Part shown: positions 38,001 through 47,707 of the stretch, one piece after another
How positions within the stretch are numbered: the first letter of the stretch is position 1
How the letters are laid out: every line of letters starts with the position of its first letter
Source: Macrocystis pyrifera
Taxonomy: Eukaryota > Sar > Phaeophyceae > Laminariales > Laminariaceae
DNA: 64,000 bases
Assembly (NCBI GenBank): GCA_031763025.1
Contig: JASSKH010000037.1
Location: 620,001-684,000, forward strand
Direction of reading: 5' to 3'
Notes under the pieces: generated by a model
What the model saw: the letters and a program-made list of their open reading frames with translations, nothing else
The model's database searches: none
What the model was told of the DNA's origin: nothing
Program-made: the position numbers and the translations under genes

Positions 38001-40232
38001 CGGGTGAAAACGGGTGAAAACTGGCCACAAAGGCGGCTGCGCCGCGTTTGCATCGAACGAGGAACTTTCTCAATTGCAGACAACGACTCCGAAGGTGCAG
38101 ACCACGCTGCGCAATTTTCACGTAAAAAGCACCCCTTGAGATACTACCTCCCAGATTCCAAAAACTTACGGTTCGCGCTTCACGCTCCCGGCTTCCGGCT
38201 TCTGTGCTCCTGCGGAGGGGCGACTACTGTATACTTCTACACCACTTGAGCGGGGGAGCAGGGTCGCAAATGGGGTCAGGCTCTGGTGGGATGAGGATGA
38301 CGGTAATGCGGGTGTAGCGACGAAATAACTGTACGTGTGCTGTGGTCTATCGGGGTAGGTCCGACAACAATTCACTTTGAAACACCAAAACACTGATGAT
38401 AGATAATACACACATGTAGTGTGTGGGTTGCAATTACTGCTGTTAAGCTACAGAACTGCATGTCAGGTGCCTCCTATCTTGATACTGCTGCAGTACTACG
38501 TGCAACGGAGCGGCTGGTTTTGGGGAAGCACCTGGGTTAGGGTGGAGACGAAGAGGGCGTTTCTCGACTCGAACCGCATCCGGCAGCTCCGCAGGTCCTG
38601 CTCGAAAGGTTATCGCGTACGAATTTTTCGGTCGATGTCAATGTTCGGTTCGGTTCGGTTCGGTTTGGTATGGTTCGGTTTGGTGGGATCGCTGGACGAC
38701 CTGTGAGATACGGTAAGATGTGCTGAGGCGGCACAGGACAAGACAAGACAAGACAAGACAAGGCGCAAGAACAAGGCAAGGCAAGGCAAGACAAGACAAG
38801 ACAAGACAAGACAAGACAAGACAAGACCCAAGAACAAGACAAGACACAAGACACGACACAACAAGGACACTGGCAACACTACACCGGAATAACACGACAT
38901 CCGAAGAAATCAACTCACCACACGACAAACCCCAAAGCCACACCAATACCGCCGTACATCCAAAAGCAGGCAAGCAACTGGCCACCACCACCGCCATCAC
39001 CCCCCACCAAAAAAACGCCTCCACCGCTATCACACCGCACCTACCGCCATGCTTCCCCGCCACTACTGCTTGTATTATCCTACACGTAAAACTAGCAATG
39101 GTCATCATCGCGACCGCTTGAGAGGTACATGCCAGCAAGACTATCCAGTGACCCTAGCATCCCAAGGGCCGACCAAAACAGTCATACCCAAGAAACAAAC
39201 ACCAAAACAAAAAAAAAAGGTGCGTGCGTGAGTGAGTGCGGTGGCCCGTACCTTGGCCGTGAGTGTGATGGCCAGAGGGTCCTCGACCGCCTGCGTGACC
39301 GATTTTATGCAGCCCATGGGGAACGACACCCACTCCAGGGAAGAGGCGCACGATCCGAACGTCGCCTGCCAGGGAGGGGAAACTCGGAATTCAGAAGAGA
39401 TTACTCACGACGAAAACAGCAAAAAAAAAACGGTTACATTATGTAAATATGACTATCAACACCATTATTAATAGAACGTACACTAGTATTAAATACTGCC
39501 TTGACAACAGCAAAGAAACGGCTGCGCTATACATTAATACGAGCATTGTGATCAACACTACCAGCACTACCAGTACTGATACGGGGATACACGTGCAATA
39601 TTTGATATTCTCCACCCCTGCCCCTCAAACCCGGTATACAAAGTCTTGGGCTGACATAAGTCTTCGGCTCACACAGTCTCAGGCTCACAACAGAAGCCGG
39701 TCGCTCTGGTGGTCAAGTGATGCACCTCGAATATTACGAGCGTTGATGTTGAGGGTTCATTTTTCCATAAGGCAGAAGAACTTTATTATATCTCTCAAGA
39801 CGACAGCCACTGCCGAGAGCGCCTAGCGTGGGGAAAGCATACTTAGGCGCGAGTCGAGGAGGGAAGAAAGTGCTCAATCATTCTCACGATAAAAATGCAA
39901 GGCATATACCGTAGTCGGGGGGGCGGGGGCGGGGGGGAGCCTGCTATGTGACCTCGGATCTGAGCTACGCCTAGGGAGTGAGCAGGAGAGAGAAGGGCGA
40001 AGATGATGAATGGGATGAAAAAAAACAAAAAACTGCCCACCGTGCCAGGCCCGGTGCGCTGCAGGACGAGCCTGAAGTTGGTGATGTGGAGAGCCCCATC
40101 AAACTCGCCCCCTCCCCCGCGCTTCCTCGCCAGCGCGTAAGCTATCGGAGCCACCACGTTCGTCAGCGACTCGCCATCCAGCAGGGGCGGCTTCGGCCCA
40201 GATGGAGAAGGGCGGTCGATTTCGTGCTCCAG
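21337..40232 (-). CDS. Myotubularin-related phosphoinositide 3-phosphatase (13 exons found, both ends incomplete)
   Basis: Exons in coding order (minus strand): 40232-40041, 39365-39252, 38597-38532, 36675-36559, 36214-36072, 34796-34626, 33050-32934, 32351-31659, 29287-29107, 25546-25421, 24073-23900, 22383-22193, 21508-21337. Phases agree throughout (819 codons). Residues 1-163 carry the PH-GRAM fold ([22 protein letters not shown]). [22 protein letters not shown] and [11 protein letters not shown] lead into the phosphatase. The signature [11 protein letters not shown] has catalytic Cys at 656 and Arg at 662, so an active enzyme removing the 3-phosphate of PI3P/PI(3,5)P2 on endosomal membranes is expected. 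[19 protein letters not shown] and GLFGTFLC follow as in the family. Weak points are the donor at 36559 (GTTCGC), the acceptors at 32351 and 22383, and the missing first and last exons. The exon at 32351-31659 has a long low-complexity insertion. Upstream of it the frame stays open to 32884, so its start could differ. Confidence 0.9.
22567..23480 (-). repeat. Cluster of four repeat-C copies in a myotubularin intron
   Basis: Copies at 22567-22632, 22747-22860, 22869-22973 and 23332-23480 all face the same way, each preceded by a G tract. A LINE tail (22676-22738), a pure G tract (about 22973-23008) and a (GATC)n run at 23155-23182 lie between them. Confidence 0.7.
22676..22738 (-). mobile_element. 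Short LINE 3'-tail fragment
   Basis: About 63 bp matching the tail of the LINE copies (GTACTCATTTGTTGCTTGCC then CATTGACCACGCATCCC). It holds an uninterrupted TA at the point where MITE copy 4 entered the copy at 5.8 kb. Confidence 0.8.
23612..23745 (+). mobile_element. tRNA-derived SINE, 3' part only
   Basis: Matches the distal half of the SINE: AAGGCACGCATGTACC, a G-rich stretch, GGTGGACACCAGTGACCACC, CTTGTCCAGAAGCC and GAGGATAAACCCTCC. No tRNA-like head is present. Confidence 0.65.
25064..25387 (+). mobile_element. tRNA-derived SINE, full-length copy
   Basis: The head resembles a tRNA gene with pol III promoter boxes: an A-box-like TGGCTTGGTAGGTGG near 25071 and a B box GGGTTCGAGTCTCACC near 25103. 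The body runs through TAGAGACTTTTTCTTGCAT, a GGCACGTACC-G-tract segment and GAGGGTAAAACCTCC to a GTAAAAGTGATGATG end. A second copy is at 49674-49980. Confidence 0.85.
26180..26900. repeat. GATCATCTACAGATAG-type repeats, two adjacent copies with a MITE inside
   Basis: 26.18-26.40 kb and 26.52-26.90 kb each show runs of GATCTATCTGTAGATGATC or its complement plus AAGTTGCCAGGTGG or ATGTTGCCGGGTGGG. MITE copy 5 sits in the second. Confidence 0.6.
26744..26847 (-). mobile_element. Palindromic TA-MITE, copy 5
   Basis: 104 bp with TA flanks. It lies inside the GATCATCTACAGATAG-type repeat region around 26.5-26.9 kb, in the intron between myotubularin exons 29287-29107 and 25546-25421. Confidence 0.9.
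28456..28640 (-). mobile_element. Dispersed repeat C (SINE-like, shares 3' tail with the LINE), long copy
   Basis: After a G tract: TGTACTCATGGGCTCATG, then CATGCATGGCCGTAGTCG, CATAGACCCTCG, GGACGGAGC, CACCGACCAGGC and finally GTCGCACAAAGGGTGAGCTG. Read on the minus strand it ends ATGAGTAC-A-(C)n like the LINE. Other copies: 5111-5172 (+), 22567-22632, 22747-22860, 22869-22973, 23332-23480, 30858-30945 (+), 31466-31562 (+), 61096-61280 and 61457-61540. Confidence 0.75.
28684..28794 (-). mobile_element. Palindromic MITE, copy 6 (diverged)
   Basis: Both ends are mutated (AACGGGGGACC at left, extra C's at right) and an inner CAGTAG expansion is present, so the copy is older. The central GTGTGTACCGTAGGTCC is intact. 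In the same myotubularin intron as copy 5. Confidence 0.85.
30858..30945 (+). repeat. Dispersed repeat C, partial copy
   Basis: CGACGTGCTCCGTCCCGGC through GATGCGAGGGTCT to CAGCATGAGTACACCC. The tail orientation is plus. Confidence 0.65.
31098..31202 (+). mobile_element. Palindromic TA-MITE, copy 7
   Basis: 105 bp; TTACGGGGGACCATAGT at left, GTCCCCCGTAGTA at right. Embedded in the duplicated array of 29.86-31.6 kb inside a myotubularin intron. Confidence 0.88.
31466..31562 (+). repeat. Dispersed repeat C, partial copy
   Basis: CGACGTGCTCCGTCCCGGC, GTAGGGATGCGAGGGTCT and GGCCATGCATGACATG, ending GAGTACACCCCC, about 600 bp from the previous copy and in the same orientation. Confidence 0.7.
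31659..32351 (-). other. Low-complexity insertion exon inside the myotubularin phosphatase domain
   Basis: In coding direction this exon joins GGKS to [21 protein letters not shown], two segments that lie roughly 25 residues apart in ordinary myotubularins. Here about 200 residues intervene: an EKEKEKEKE run (CTTCTC repeats on the plus strand), a Gly run, a Gln run from CAG/CTG triplets (about 31900-31925), and Gly/Ala-rich sequence with RRRGG. The frame is open throughout, so the insertion is probably translated as a disordered loop rather than spliced out. A long antisense frame over the same stretch is a composition artefact. Confidence 0.7.
32740..32930 (-). repeat. 24-bp minisatellite next to a myotubularin exon, in frame on the minus strand
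   Basis: GAGTCTTGGTSAGCRAGCAAA recurs about every 24 bp. Read on the minus strand it gives an 8-residue repeat ([16 protein letters not shown] ...) that stays open into exon 32351-31659. It is treated as intronic because exon 33050-32934 has a clean GTGAGA donor. Confidence 0.7.
33319..33791. mobile_element. Foldback-type element with ~200-bp imperfect inverted arms
   Basis: Left end AGACCAACTACTATGGGAAA pairs with right end TTTCCCATAATAGTTGGTCT. Further inside, AACACCGATAGACTCCTCA pairs with TGAGGGGTCTATCGGTGTTG, and CCCGTTTCTCCAGGGTC with GACTCTGGAGAAACGG. The only unpaired part is a ~90-bp centre near 33.51-33.60 kb. It lies in the intron between exons 34796-34626 and 33050-32934. No clear target duplication. 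Confidence 0.8.
34125..34580. repeat. GATCATCTACAGATAG-type repeat in a myotubularin intron
   Basis: Same blocks as at 26 kb (TCATGTTGCCGGGAGGGAAC, GCACATGTTTCCTGGGTTGG, GGATCTATCTGTAGATGATA). It ends about 45 bp from the donor of exon 34796-34626, so it fills the 3'-adjacent intron. Confidence 0.6.
35454..35558 (-). mobile_element. Palindromic TA-MITE, copy 8
   Basis: 105 bp with one altered terminal base (AATACGGGGG at left; CCCCCGTAATA at right). In the intron upstream of exon 34796-34626 of myotubularin. Confidence 0.88.
35605..35948. repeat. Exact 172-bp tandem duplication
   Basis: GGTTTCCAAACATCGGCCTC starts at 35605 and again at 35777, and the two units read identically to GTGCCGGTTGG. 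A diverged relative is at about 41010-41115 (CCTCTATAATTCCGGCG, GGGAATAGTGCCGGTTG). Identity of the units implies a very recent duplication or an assembly artefact. Confidence 0.9.
37920..37985. repeat. Degenerate CCCTGA/CCCTAA-like repeat
   Basis: AACCCAACCCCTGAC repeated, then four CCCTGA units. Resembles decayed telomeric sequence but is not the canonical unit. Confidence 0.6.
38640..38870. repeat. Pentanucleotide microsatellites (GGTTC)n and (CAAGA)n
   Basis: GGTTC repeats at 38643-38685, then CAAGA/CAAGG repeats at about 38735-38860. These create long Cys/Leu/Val- or Lys/Thr/Arg-rich false frames on both strands. In the myotubularin intron between exons 39365-39252 and 38597-38532. Confidence 0.9.
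39838..40003 (+). repeat. Dispersed repeat D, copy in a myotubularin intron
   Basis: ACTTAGGCGCGAGTCGAGG, AGTGCTCAATCATTCTC, ATGCAAGGCATATACCGTAG, a G tract, CTGCTATGTGACCTCGGATC and AGCAGGAGAGAGAAGGGCG. The order of blocks is the same as at 9.3 kb. Confidence 0.6.
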
Positions 40233-40582
40233 CTGCAGAGGACACGCGATGGGTCATGGAACGATGGGTGGTGGAATGCATGCTGTATGAGGGGTCATGG
40301 GATGGTGGGTGACGGAATGATGGACGATGGAATGGTGGATGATCAAAGACCGGGCGAAGAAATAAGACAACAACAGTTAGTAGCATTGGCCTTCGTGCAG
40401 ACCAGGTACACAGACAGCGTCAGCAGTCACCATCCGAAAACACTACGAGCGCAGTCATGGTGTGAGGTCAGGGCGCCTATGGGCCACGCGTATGCGGAGC
40501 TAGCGTGGACCTGCTCGTGCAGGCGCAATCCCTTACACGTGCCCGGACAGCACCCAGAGTCTTTCCAACCACAACGATCGCA

Positions 40583-40780
40583 CGGCACACCAAGCAGGCC
40601 TCTGGTTAGGATTAGGTTCACGTTCAGGCTTGAGAGTTCCGGGTCGGGGTGGTGGCCGCCGTTATAGCCGAAGTCGAAGCAACTGTCACCGTCGGGAAAA
40701 AAATCCCTTCCGTCTCTTGACGAAACCCAACCTCATTGGAATAAAAAGAGCATCATTTATTGCGGGTACAAAGTAAGGAT
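40583..40780 (+). repeat. Dispersed repeat E, copy 1
   Basis: GGTCGGGGTGGTGGCCGCCG, TAGCCGAAGTCGAA, CACCGTCGGGAAAAAAA and TCTTGACGAAACCC. A second copy with the same order is at 46490-46650. No coding potential recognised. It lies just upstream of the first identified myotubularin exon, so the real first exon must lie in or beyond it. Confidence 0.6.
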
Positions 40781-41204
40781 CGTGCCTGCGCGGTCAGATC
40801 TACCGTGGCTGTCAAAAAACATGAAAATAAGCACACACGGGGGCCTATCTTGACCGCCGGCCGTACCCTGACAACCGACAAAATCTGATAATCTGTGTGT
40901 CTCTCACCACTGAAAACCCAGCGTCGACGGAAAAGAGAAAAGAGGGTACCTTACCACTTACTCGACAATTCGGTTGAGGGTCACCATAAAATACTGTGTA
41001 CAGCAGTAGTAGGGCTCCCTCTATAATTCCGGCGAAACTGGTTGGCAGACACAGATGGGATTACCAATGTCGTAGTGTGGGGAATAGTGCCGGTTGTAGC
41101 TACCGCCGGTGTATTGACCTGGAACACACCGACACTATCATAGATATGTCGTGCCTGTCATATCCAGTATGATGACCTATGGCATTGCATTGTCTACTGC
41201 TGTT

Positions 41205-41690
41205 GTGCTTATGCATACATAACAATGTAGTACTCTATGTGGCGTAGTTTTTGTGACCACAGAAGTTGTATCTCTCCAGGATTGATTAATCGGCACGGAC
41301 ACTGGTTGTGCTGGATGTGGACGGGAAGAAAGAACGGTTTAATGTGAAGAACAGACACATAAGAGGCACCACTACCGCCGTGTACGACTAAAATACGAAT
41401 ACGGCAAACCCTAACCCTTGCCCCAACCCAATCAACCAATGTACCGGGTTAATAATCTCCGTGTGGCGCACTGCAGTGCGCGTCAACCATCATCAATAAC
41501 AACAACAGCAGTGTCGAACAAGTGACAAGGCACAAGCATTGCCATGCATACGTGGCTACGTAGTAGTATCTCTGCTGTGGCGTAGCTTTGTGACCACAGA
41601 ACTTCTATCTCTCTAGGATTGAAGAATCGGCACGGACACTCGTTGTACTGGATGTCGACGGGTAGAAAGAACGTTTAATGTGAAGAAAAC
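41205..41690. repeat. Direct ~150-bp duplication, spacing about 330 bp
   Basis: GTGGCGTAGTTTTTGTGACC, ACCACAGAAG, ATCTCTCCAGGATTG, AATCGGCACGGACACTGGTTG and GAAAGAACGGTTTAATGTGA at about 41238-41360 are repeated with changes at about 41577-41690. No frame is conserved between copies. Confidence 0.75.
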
Positions 41691-42634
41691 AACAACAACA
41701 AGCTCTACTGGAGCTCTACTGGTAGAAAAGATAACCGCCAACACATGGCTGAACCAGGTTACCATATATACAATACGGCGGTTCAAGCGAGGCCAAAATA
41801 GTATACGATATGTTGCCCGGAATATTGTGACATCATACTTGAAGTACATACACATCATACTTCAAGTACAGACAGTACATACATACTACAATATTATGAC
41901 CTCGCCCATAATAAAAATACACCCAAAATATTGTTGCCCCGTCCTGCTGTCGCTATGATGTGTCGTTGCGAGTCGCGACGTGGCACCCCGACAAACAGAC
42001 AAAGACAGCGGGCAGCGGGGTCTTCGCTGTACCAGGCAGGCCGCAGTCTGATCTGTGATTTGGGCCCTCCGGTGGCTATGGCTATACTCAAAACCGCTAA
42101 CAATCTATTCATACTGCAATAACCAACTACACGACGGGGATAACAAGGCACCGCTACACTGCGTGCACACAGCAGCACCAGCACCAGCACCAGCACCAGC
42201 AGCACCAGCAGTGGACTTGTTTGCGCCGTGCATCCACTTGATCTATCGAGTCTGATTGTGCAATCGTGCAATCGTGGGACGCCGGAGGCATATTTTTGAT
42301 ATTAATAGTACATATCATCATTAACATTAATGACACTGGTACGTACCAAGTATACTCGTATATACATGATAACATTATAGACTACAGCAACAGGATACGG
42401 CATACCAGGTACGCTCGAGGACCTGTACCAAGTATATAGATAGGTCCCAGTGTGCTTATCGCCTGCCGTATCGCGCTTGCCGCCGGCATGGATGGCTCCG
42501 ACCCTACTGCCCTAACACTGTAAGAGCTACAACGACAGCAGTACGTAGTGTGCACGAGAACAACACGTCTGGCGGGAATAATGACACAACGTTTCGCGGG
42601 GAAAATGTACGTAGCACCGGTACATATATGTAGG

Positions 42635-42695
42635 GGTCTTGGCTAGCCCAGCTCAGTGCGTAGCGTCTTGGCTAGCCCAGCTCAGTGCGTAGCGA
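42635..42695. repeat. Perfect 30-bp tandem duplication
   Basis: GTCTTGGCTAGCCCAGCTCA followed by GTGCGTAGC, present twice head to tail. Confidence 0.9.
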
Positions 42696-44598
42696 TGCGC
42701 TTGTCTCTGTCGTTCCGAGCAGCTGACAGAACAGCGCCGATGTGAGGGTCACATACAAAAATCTCAGGACGGGGCGTAACGGACAGATACGATATGATAC
42801 GGCGGTACAACACGTACGTGTGAAATGATGACACGATAACACGTCCTGGGATGACATTTCAAAACAATGCGGGAACACACGACCAAAATGCCGGCTTCCG
42901 GAAGATCTATTTATCGTCTAGGTATTTTGCCACAGACGCAACGCTCGGCGTTCGGACGGCCCCTCTTGTCGAGGAAATCAGCCGCAAAATTCGAGGCTCC
43001 GATCGATGAAAGATTACGACTGCAGTGGCGAGAGTACCGAATATATTAAGCCACCACCATAACTCGACAAAAATCTGTTTTCGTGTTTTGGTGCATACAT
43101 CAGTATTGACTGCCTCTTCGCGTGTGGATGTTGACAGCTCAGGTGACATGCCTGCCAGCCTCGGCAACCCCTGCGGACGGACGACTGGGTGTACCTTTGT
43201 TGCCACAGAGGGCTCAGGTTGGGTCACTACAATGATAGGCACAGCTAAGGCAACAAAAGGTGAAGGCCAGCTCGAGCAGACAGACAGCGGCATCAGCCAA
43301 CATAACAAGTACGCGATATAATAAACACAACAAAAGAAGGTGGAGGCCAGCTTGAGTAAACAGAGAGGTATGCCGTACCCCGGTCCTTCCAGTCAATACT
43401 GGGTACGATGGAGCGTTGTCCAATCAGAGAGCTGATCATGAAACCTTTTCGCGAGCTGAGCCGACTGCACCTACAGACGGCTAAAACACCATAGGGGCAA
43501 TAGCCAGAAAGCGGTACATGCTGTTGTCTTGTTTACTTGTCAAGTTGATGGGGTTCATCTTGCCCAGATATGATGGACGTATAGTGTATAATATACCAGG
43601 TGTACGGTAAAGTGCGTTGAGTTCGCACAGAGATGCGATCGTTTTTTCAGCGCCGTTGATAGTTTTCTCGACAAACCTCAAGGGTGATGAAGTCGAACAT
43701 TGTATATTCGGAAGGCTCTCCACCAGACCTTTCCTAAAACACCTTATTCGGTTCTTGTTCAGTATTATTTGCAATCTTCCCCTTCTAGGAAAACCGAGCG
43801 CTGAAAAACGATCGCACCCTCCCCTCCCTGTGCCCAACCCAACGCTCTTTACAGTGCGTTATACACGTCGACCGGCATTCTGTGCGCCACAAAACGTTGA
43901 ACCCTACCCGGTAAGGCCATAAAACATGGAAAACCAATCTGAGCAGATAGGACTCGGTTTACCGTGGGTTTTTGTGGCCAAAGAGCGCTGTCGATATTAC
44001 GTGCTTTCTGAGACGCATTTTGAGACATACCGTTAAATGGCGCAGAACACCAACGGTGTACCGTACTACGAACCATTAGTTGGGACCCCTTTGATAGCGA
44101 CCTAAACAAGGACACCTTTAGTGATACCAAATATCTAATACCGTCTATTAATAGGAGCAGCGCGAGGGCCCAGGAGAACGGGAAATCAGAATTGTCATGT
44201 TGAGGCCCGTGCCGCACGACTCCTTTGATTAGAATTCGGACAAGCAAGGGCTTCCATCATCCCCCAATGAGGCAGTGCTGTAACCGTTTACTGAGGTATA
44301 TCGTCAATCTTCCCCTCCCAAGCTCCCAAGTATAAAAGCCTCACGACGATCCATGCGCTGTATGCTGCTTTGTTGATTGTTGACCATCCATCCAAGATAC
44401 TTGATACATATATAAAAGGTCGGATTGACGGTCGGTGGTCATGTGGCCATGCCCTTCGCTTCATTTATTGCGGGTAGTGAAGTGAATATCAAAGTACAGC
44501 TTGCAGTGTCGTGCAGGTAGGAGAGTGCAGTGCAGTCAAGCGCAGAAGGAGCCTATGGCAAGCTACGTATGTATGGGCTACGGTGGTACTGGTCAATA

Positions 44599-44826
44599 GT
44601 GTTGGATATCGGATGTCGAACTCGAAATGGAGTTCGGCAAAATATTGACAAACAAAAAAACTGATCGATTCCATTTCGATATTTGATTACATCAAAGGTT
44701 TCGTTCAGTGTCAGCATAGAAAACACGGGGGGTGTCAGGGGATGGAGGGCAAAACACGTTCTACAGAATATACGATATTGATTGACATTGAGATTTGTCG
44801 AAACTTTCGATACGATATCCAGCACT
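44599..44826. mobile_element. Second TA-MITE family, copy c
   Basis: TA-GTGTTGGATATCGGATGTCG at left, CGATACGATATCCAGCAC at right. The core AAAACACGGGGGGTGTCAGG matches copy a. The right TA is mutated to TG. Confidence 0.75.
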
Positions 44827-45185
44827 GCTGGTCATAGCTCGTAGAGAGGGCAAGCACACGCCACTCCTGTCCTTGCGGTGAACTTATGTTCACTACGAGT
44901 AGAAGTTGTTTCTGCTCTTCCTGTTCTTCTATTTGATGCTGGCATGCAACAATTTCAAGTACAAAAATACGAACAAAACTACTTACTACGTACACGATAC
45001 TCATTTCTCATATCATCGTATACACATGGAACATGCAAGTGCAACAGCAGTACTGAAAATTTAAAGCTGAAGACATACATCCATATTATACACCAGTACT
45101 TGTTTTCCATCCCATTTACTATTAATAATGTCTTTCCTTATTGATATTTTAATAGTCGTAACTCAGATCTTACTATGGTCAAGTA

Positions 45186-45304
45186 ATACGGGGGACCACA
45201 GTAAAAAGGACCAAATATTAGTAGTAAAAATAGGTAAATATATACCTGGTAGGTGTTTGTGTGTACCGTAGGTCCTACCAGGTATTCACTATGGTCCCCC
45301 GTCA
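45186..45304 (-). mobile_element. Palindromic TA-MITE, copy 9, with two CCWGG+TA insertions
   Basis: 119 bp rather than 105. Compared with its sisters, two 7-bp additions are seen: TA-CCTGG-TA at 45243-45251 and TA-CCAGG-TA at 45276-45284. Removing CCWGG plus one TA from each restores the standard internal sequence. Confidence 0.9.
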
Positions 45305-46489
45305 TAGTAGGTTCTCCCCCCTCCCCCCTACGGTACGTGCCTTGCATTTTTAGCGCGAGAAGAGCCATTTACTCCCTCGTTGACTCGCGTCGAATTGGCT
45401 GGAACTGGTTGGGCTAACGTCGTAAAAATCGTACCTAGTACCAGGTACGATACTACTGTAATATTAGTTGTAGCATACCTGATACAGAGTACAGAGTAGT
45501 AGTACCCAGCACCCAGGATTACGTTATCATGATACTACCGCTGTGCCACAGGTACTATATACTGGTAAGAGGCAGCAACAGTGAGCCTATGATGCCGAAA
45601 TCAGCTCGGGCTGACATCGAGCTGCCAGCGAAGAGACATGGTAAAATCAGCGGTAGAGCTACAGCAGTAGTAGCTTCGTACGGTAACAACTACCCTCGCG
45701 TACCCGTAAATCGCTATTGATAGTTATAGCTAATGCTAATAGCTCACTTTAGTATCTATTTAGTCGGCAAGCCGGCACGCCTCGCCAGCCGACACCAGAC
45801 GCCAGCCGACTCACCGACTAACGCCAGGCAAGCGAAGCGAGCAAAATCAGCGCACGGAGGAGTTTCCTGAGGAGCCTGCTGGAGGAGCCAACGAAGGCCG
45901 TTTTTGCGCGTACATACATCACAATGGCTTCCTTTTACACAAGAAAACAAGAAAGCTGCTGAATCTCGCCTTAAAAGCCTTCCTATACATTCGAATAAAA
46001 GTGGGGAAGCCGGCTATTATTAATAATAGCTTGGATAGTCGGCAGGCACCTCCGGGAAACGACTGATACTATTAAAACTCTATAGAGTAAAGAACAAATA
46101 ACTAGTTTGGTGCTAAAAAGTTGGTGACGAAAGTCGTGCACGATGCTGCGGTTGGTCGGTTGAGGATACTGAAGTACGGATGCTGAGAGTCTCCACCTCT
46201 CCACCCCACTACCTACTGCACTGCTGCCGCACACCATTGTACAGCAAGCTTGGACCACGTATGAGTACAACTGCTGGACGAGTAATACGTACTGCTGCTG
46301 TGCAAAACACTAACAGCTAATCCCTCCCCGTCGAGTCAGATCTCGCGCCTCGCGCCTCGCGCAGATCTGCCCGCGCGGGCGAAATTCCTTAGATGCGTCC
46401 GCACAGCAGCACCTACTAACTGCTAATGATTAATTGAGCCTTTCCAAGTTCCAAGCACAACAACCTCAAATCACACCAACCAAGCAGGC

Positions 46490-46650
46490 AAAGCAGGCCT
46501 GCCGCTCAAAGTTAGGATCAGAGATCCGGGTCGGGGTGGTGGCCGCCGTTGGCCGAAGCCGAAAAACACATCACGGTCGGGGGGAAAAAATGCCTTACAG
46601 TCTCGCGACAAAACCCTATTGTAGTATGCATTCATTTGGACAGCATCATT
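46490..46650 (+). repeat. Dispersed repeat E, copy 2
   Basis: GGGTCGGGGTGGTGGCCGCC, GGCCGAAGCCGAAAAACAC, TCACGGTCGGGGGGAAAA, TCTCGCGACAAAACCC. Followed by an inverted pair GGCAGATCTGC / GCAGATCTGCCCGCGCGGGC around 46360-46700. Confidence 0.6.
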
Positions 46651-47602
46651 CGATGCGGGCACATCTGGGGGAGTTCGCCCGCGCGGGCAGATCTGCGCCA
46701 GCTGGTCGCTTCATACATTGAAACAGCAAGATATTGTTTATTGCTGGTAGACAGCAGCAGCAGTACATGAAAACATGCATGACATGAACATGCCTTAAGC
46801 CTTTTAGTACTGCAGTCCTGTTTTGGAGACAAACTACTCAAATTTCAAGTAGTTTGTCCCCAAAACTGATCTAAACAGACTGCGGTTCAAACGGGGTTAA
46901 GCCTTAATGCTTCTGTATATTACGTAAAGCTCGATGCTCGATGGCGTGGTAAGGCAGCAGCAGTTACTAGCTAGCAGCACCAGCAGCAGCAGCAGCAGCA
47001 CCAGCAGCAGCAGCGTTCCAGTGGCGTGAGTCGAATAATCGGGCATCAGCCCTACAGCAGTTAGTAGAGGCAAGTGAAAAGCCATCTGAGTACTGGTACT
47101 GCTGTAGGCACGGAGGCAAAACGTTTTACCGGTGTGATATTTCTGCGGAACATACGGTAGGTTTGACGCCATCGGTACGATACGATACGATACGATACTC
47201 TTGACTCTTGATGAACATGTTTTGGTTCTCACATTTTCCTGGTACGACGCTACGGCATATCTTAGATATCGACACTTGATCGACAAAACCACAAAATGAA
47301 AAAACAAGCAAATCATTCGAATATAAAAGGGATAGCACGCTGGGGTGATCTTTTGATACAACATATCAGGTACCGTATATTTTATGGCCCAAAACTAAAA
47401 GATGTGTTCGAAACGGAATACAACAGCGTAGCACGCAGCGGCGGCAGCAGCAGCAGCAGGGGAAGCAGGGGAAGCACGGGGGTAGAAAAGGTTTACCTGC
47501 ATGATATTTCTGCGAAACATACCGTAGGTACAGCGGTAAGTTTGTCGCCACCTTTATGCACGATGCAAACACGTGAAGACACTCTCACCCATTAATATAA
47601 TA

Positions 47603-47707
47603 TTACGGAGGACCATAGTAAATAACACCTGCGGTGCACACAAAAAACTATATATTTCCTTATTTTTACTAACAAAATTTGGTCCCATTTACTATGGTCC
47701 TCTGTAA
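47603..47707 (+). mobile_element. Palindromic TA-MITE, copy 10
   Basis: 105 bp, TA flanks, compensating changes on both arms (TTACGGAGGACC and GGTCCTCTGTAA), so the two arms still pair for most of the length. Confidence 0.9.

Noticed and set aside
38537-39138. Cys/Leu/Val-rich membrane protein frames on the minus strand
   Set aside because: Driven by the (CAAGA)n and (GGTTC)n microsatellites inside a myotubularin intron.
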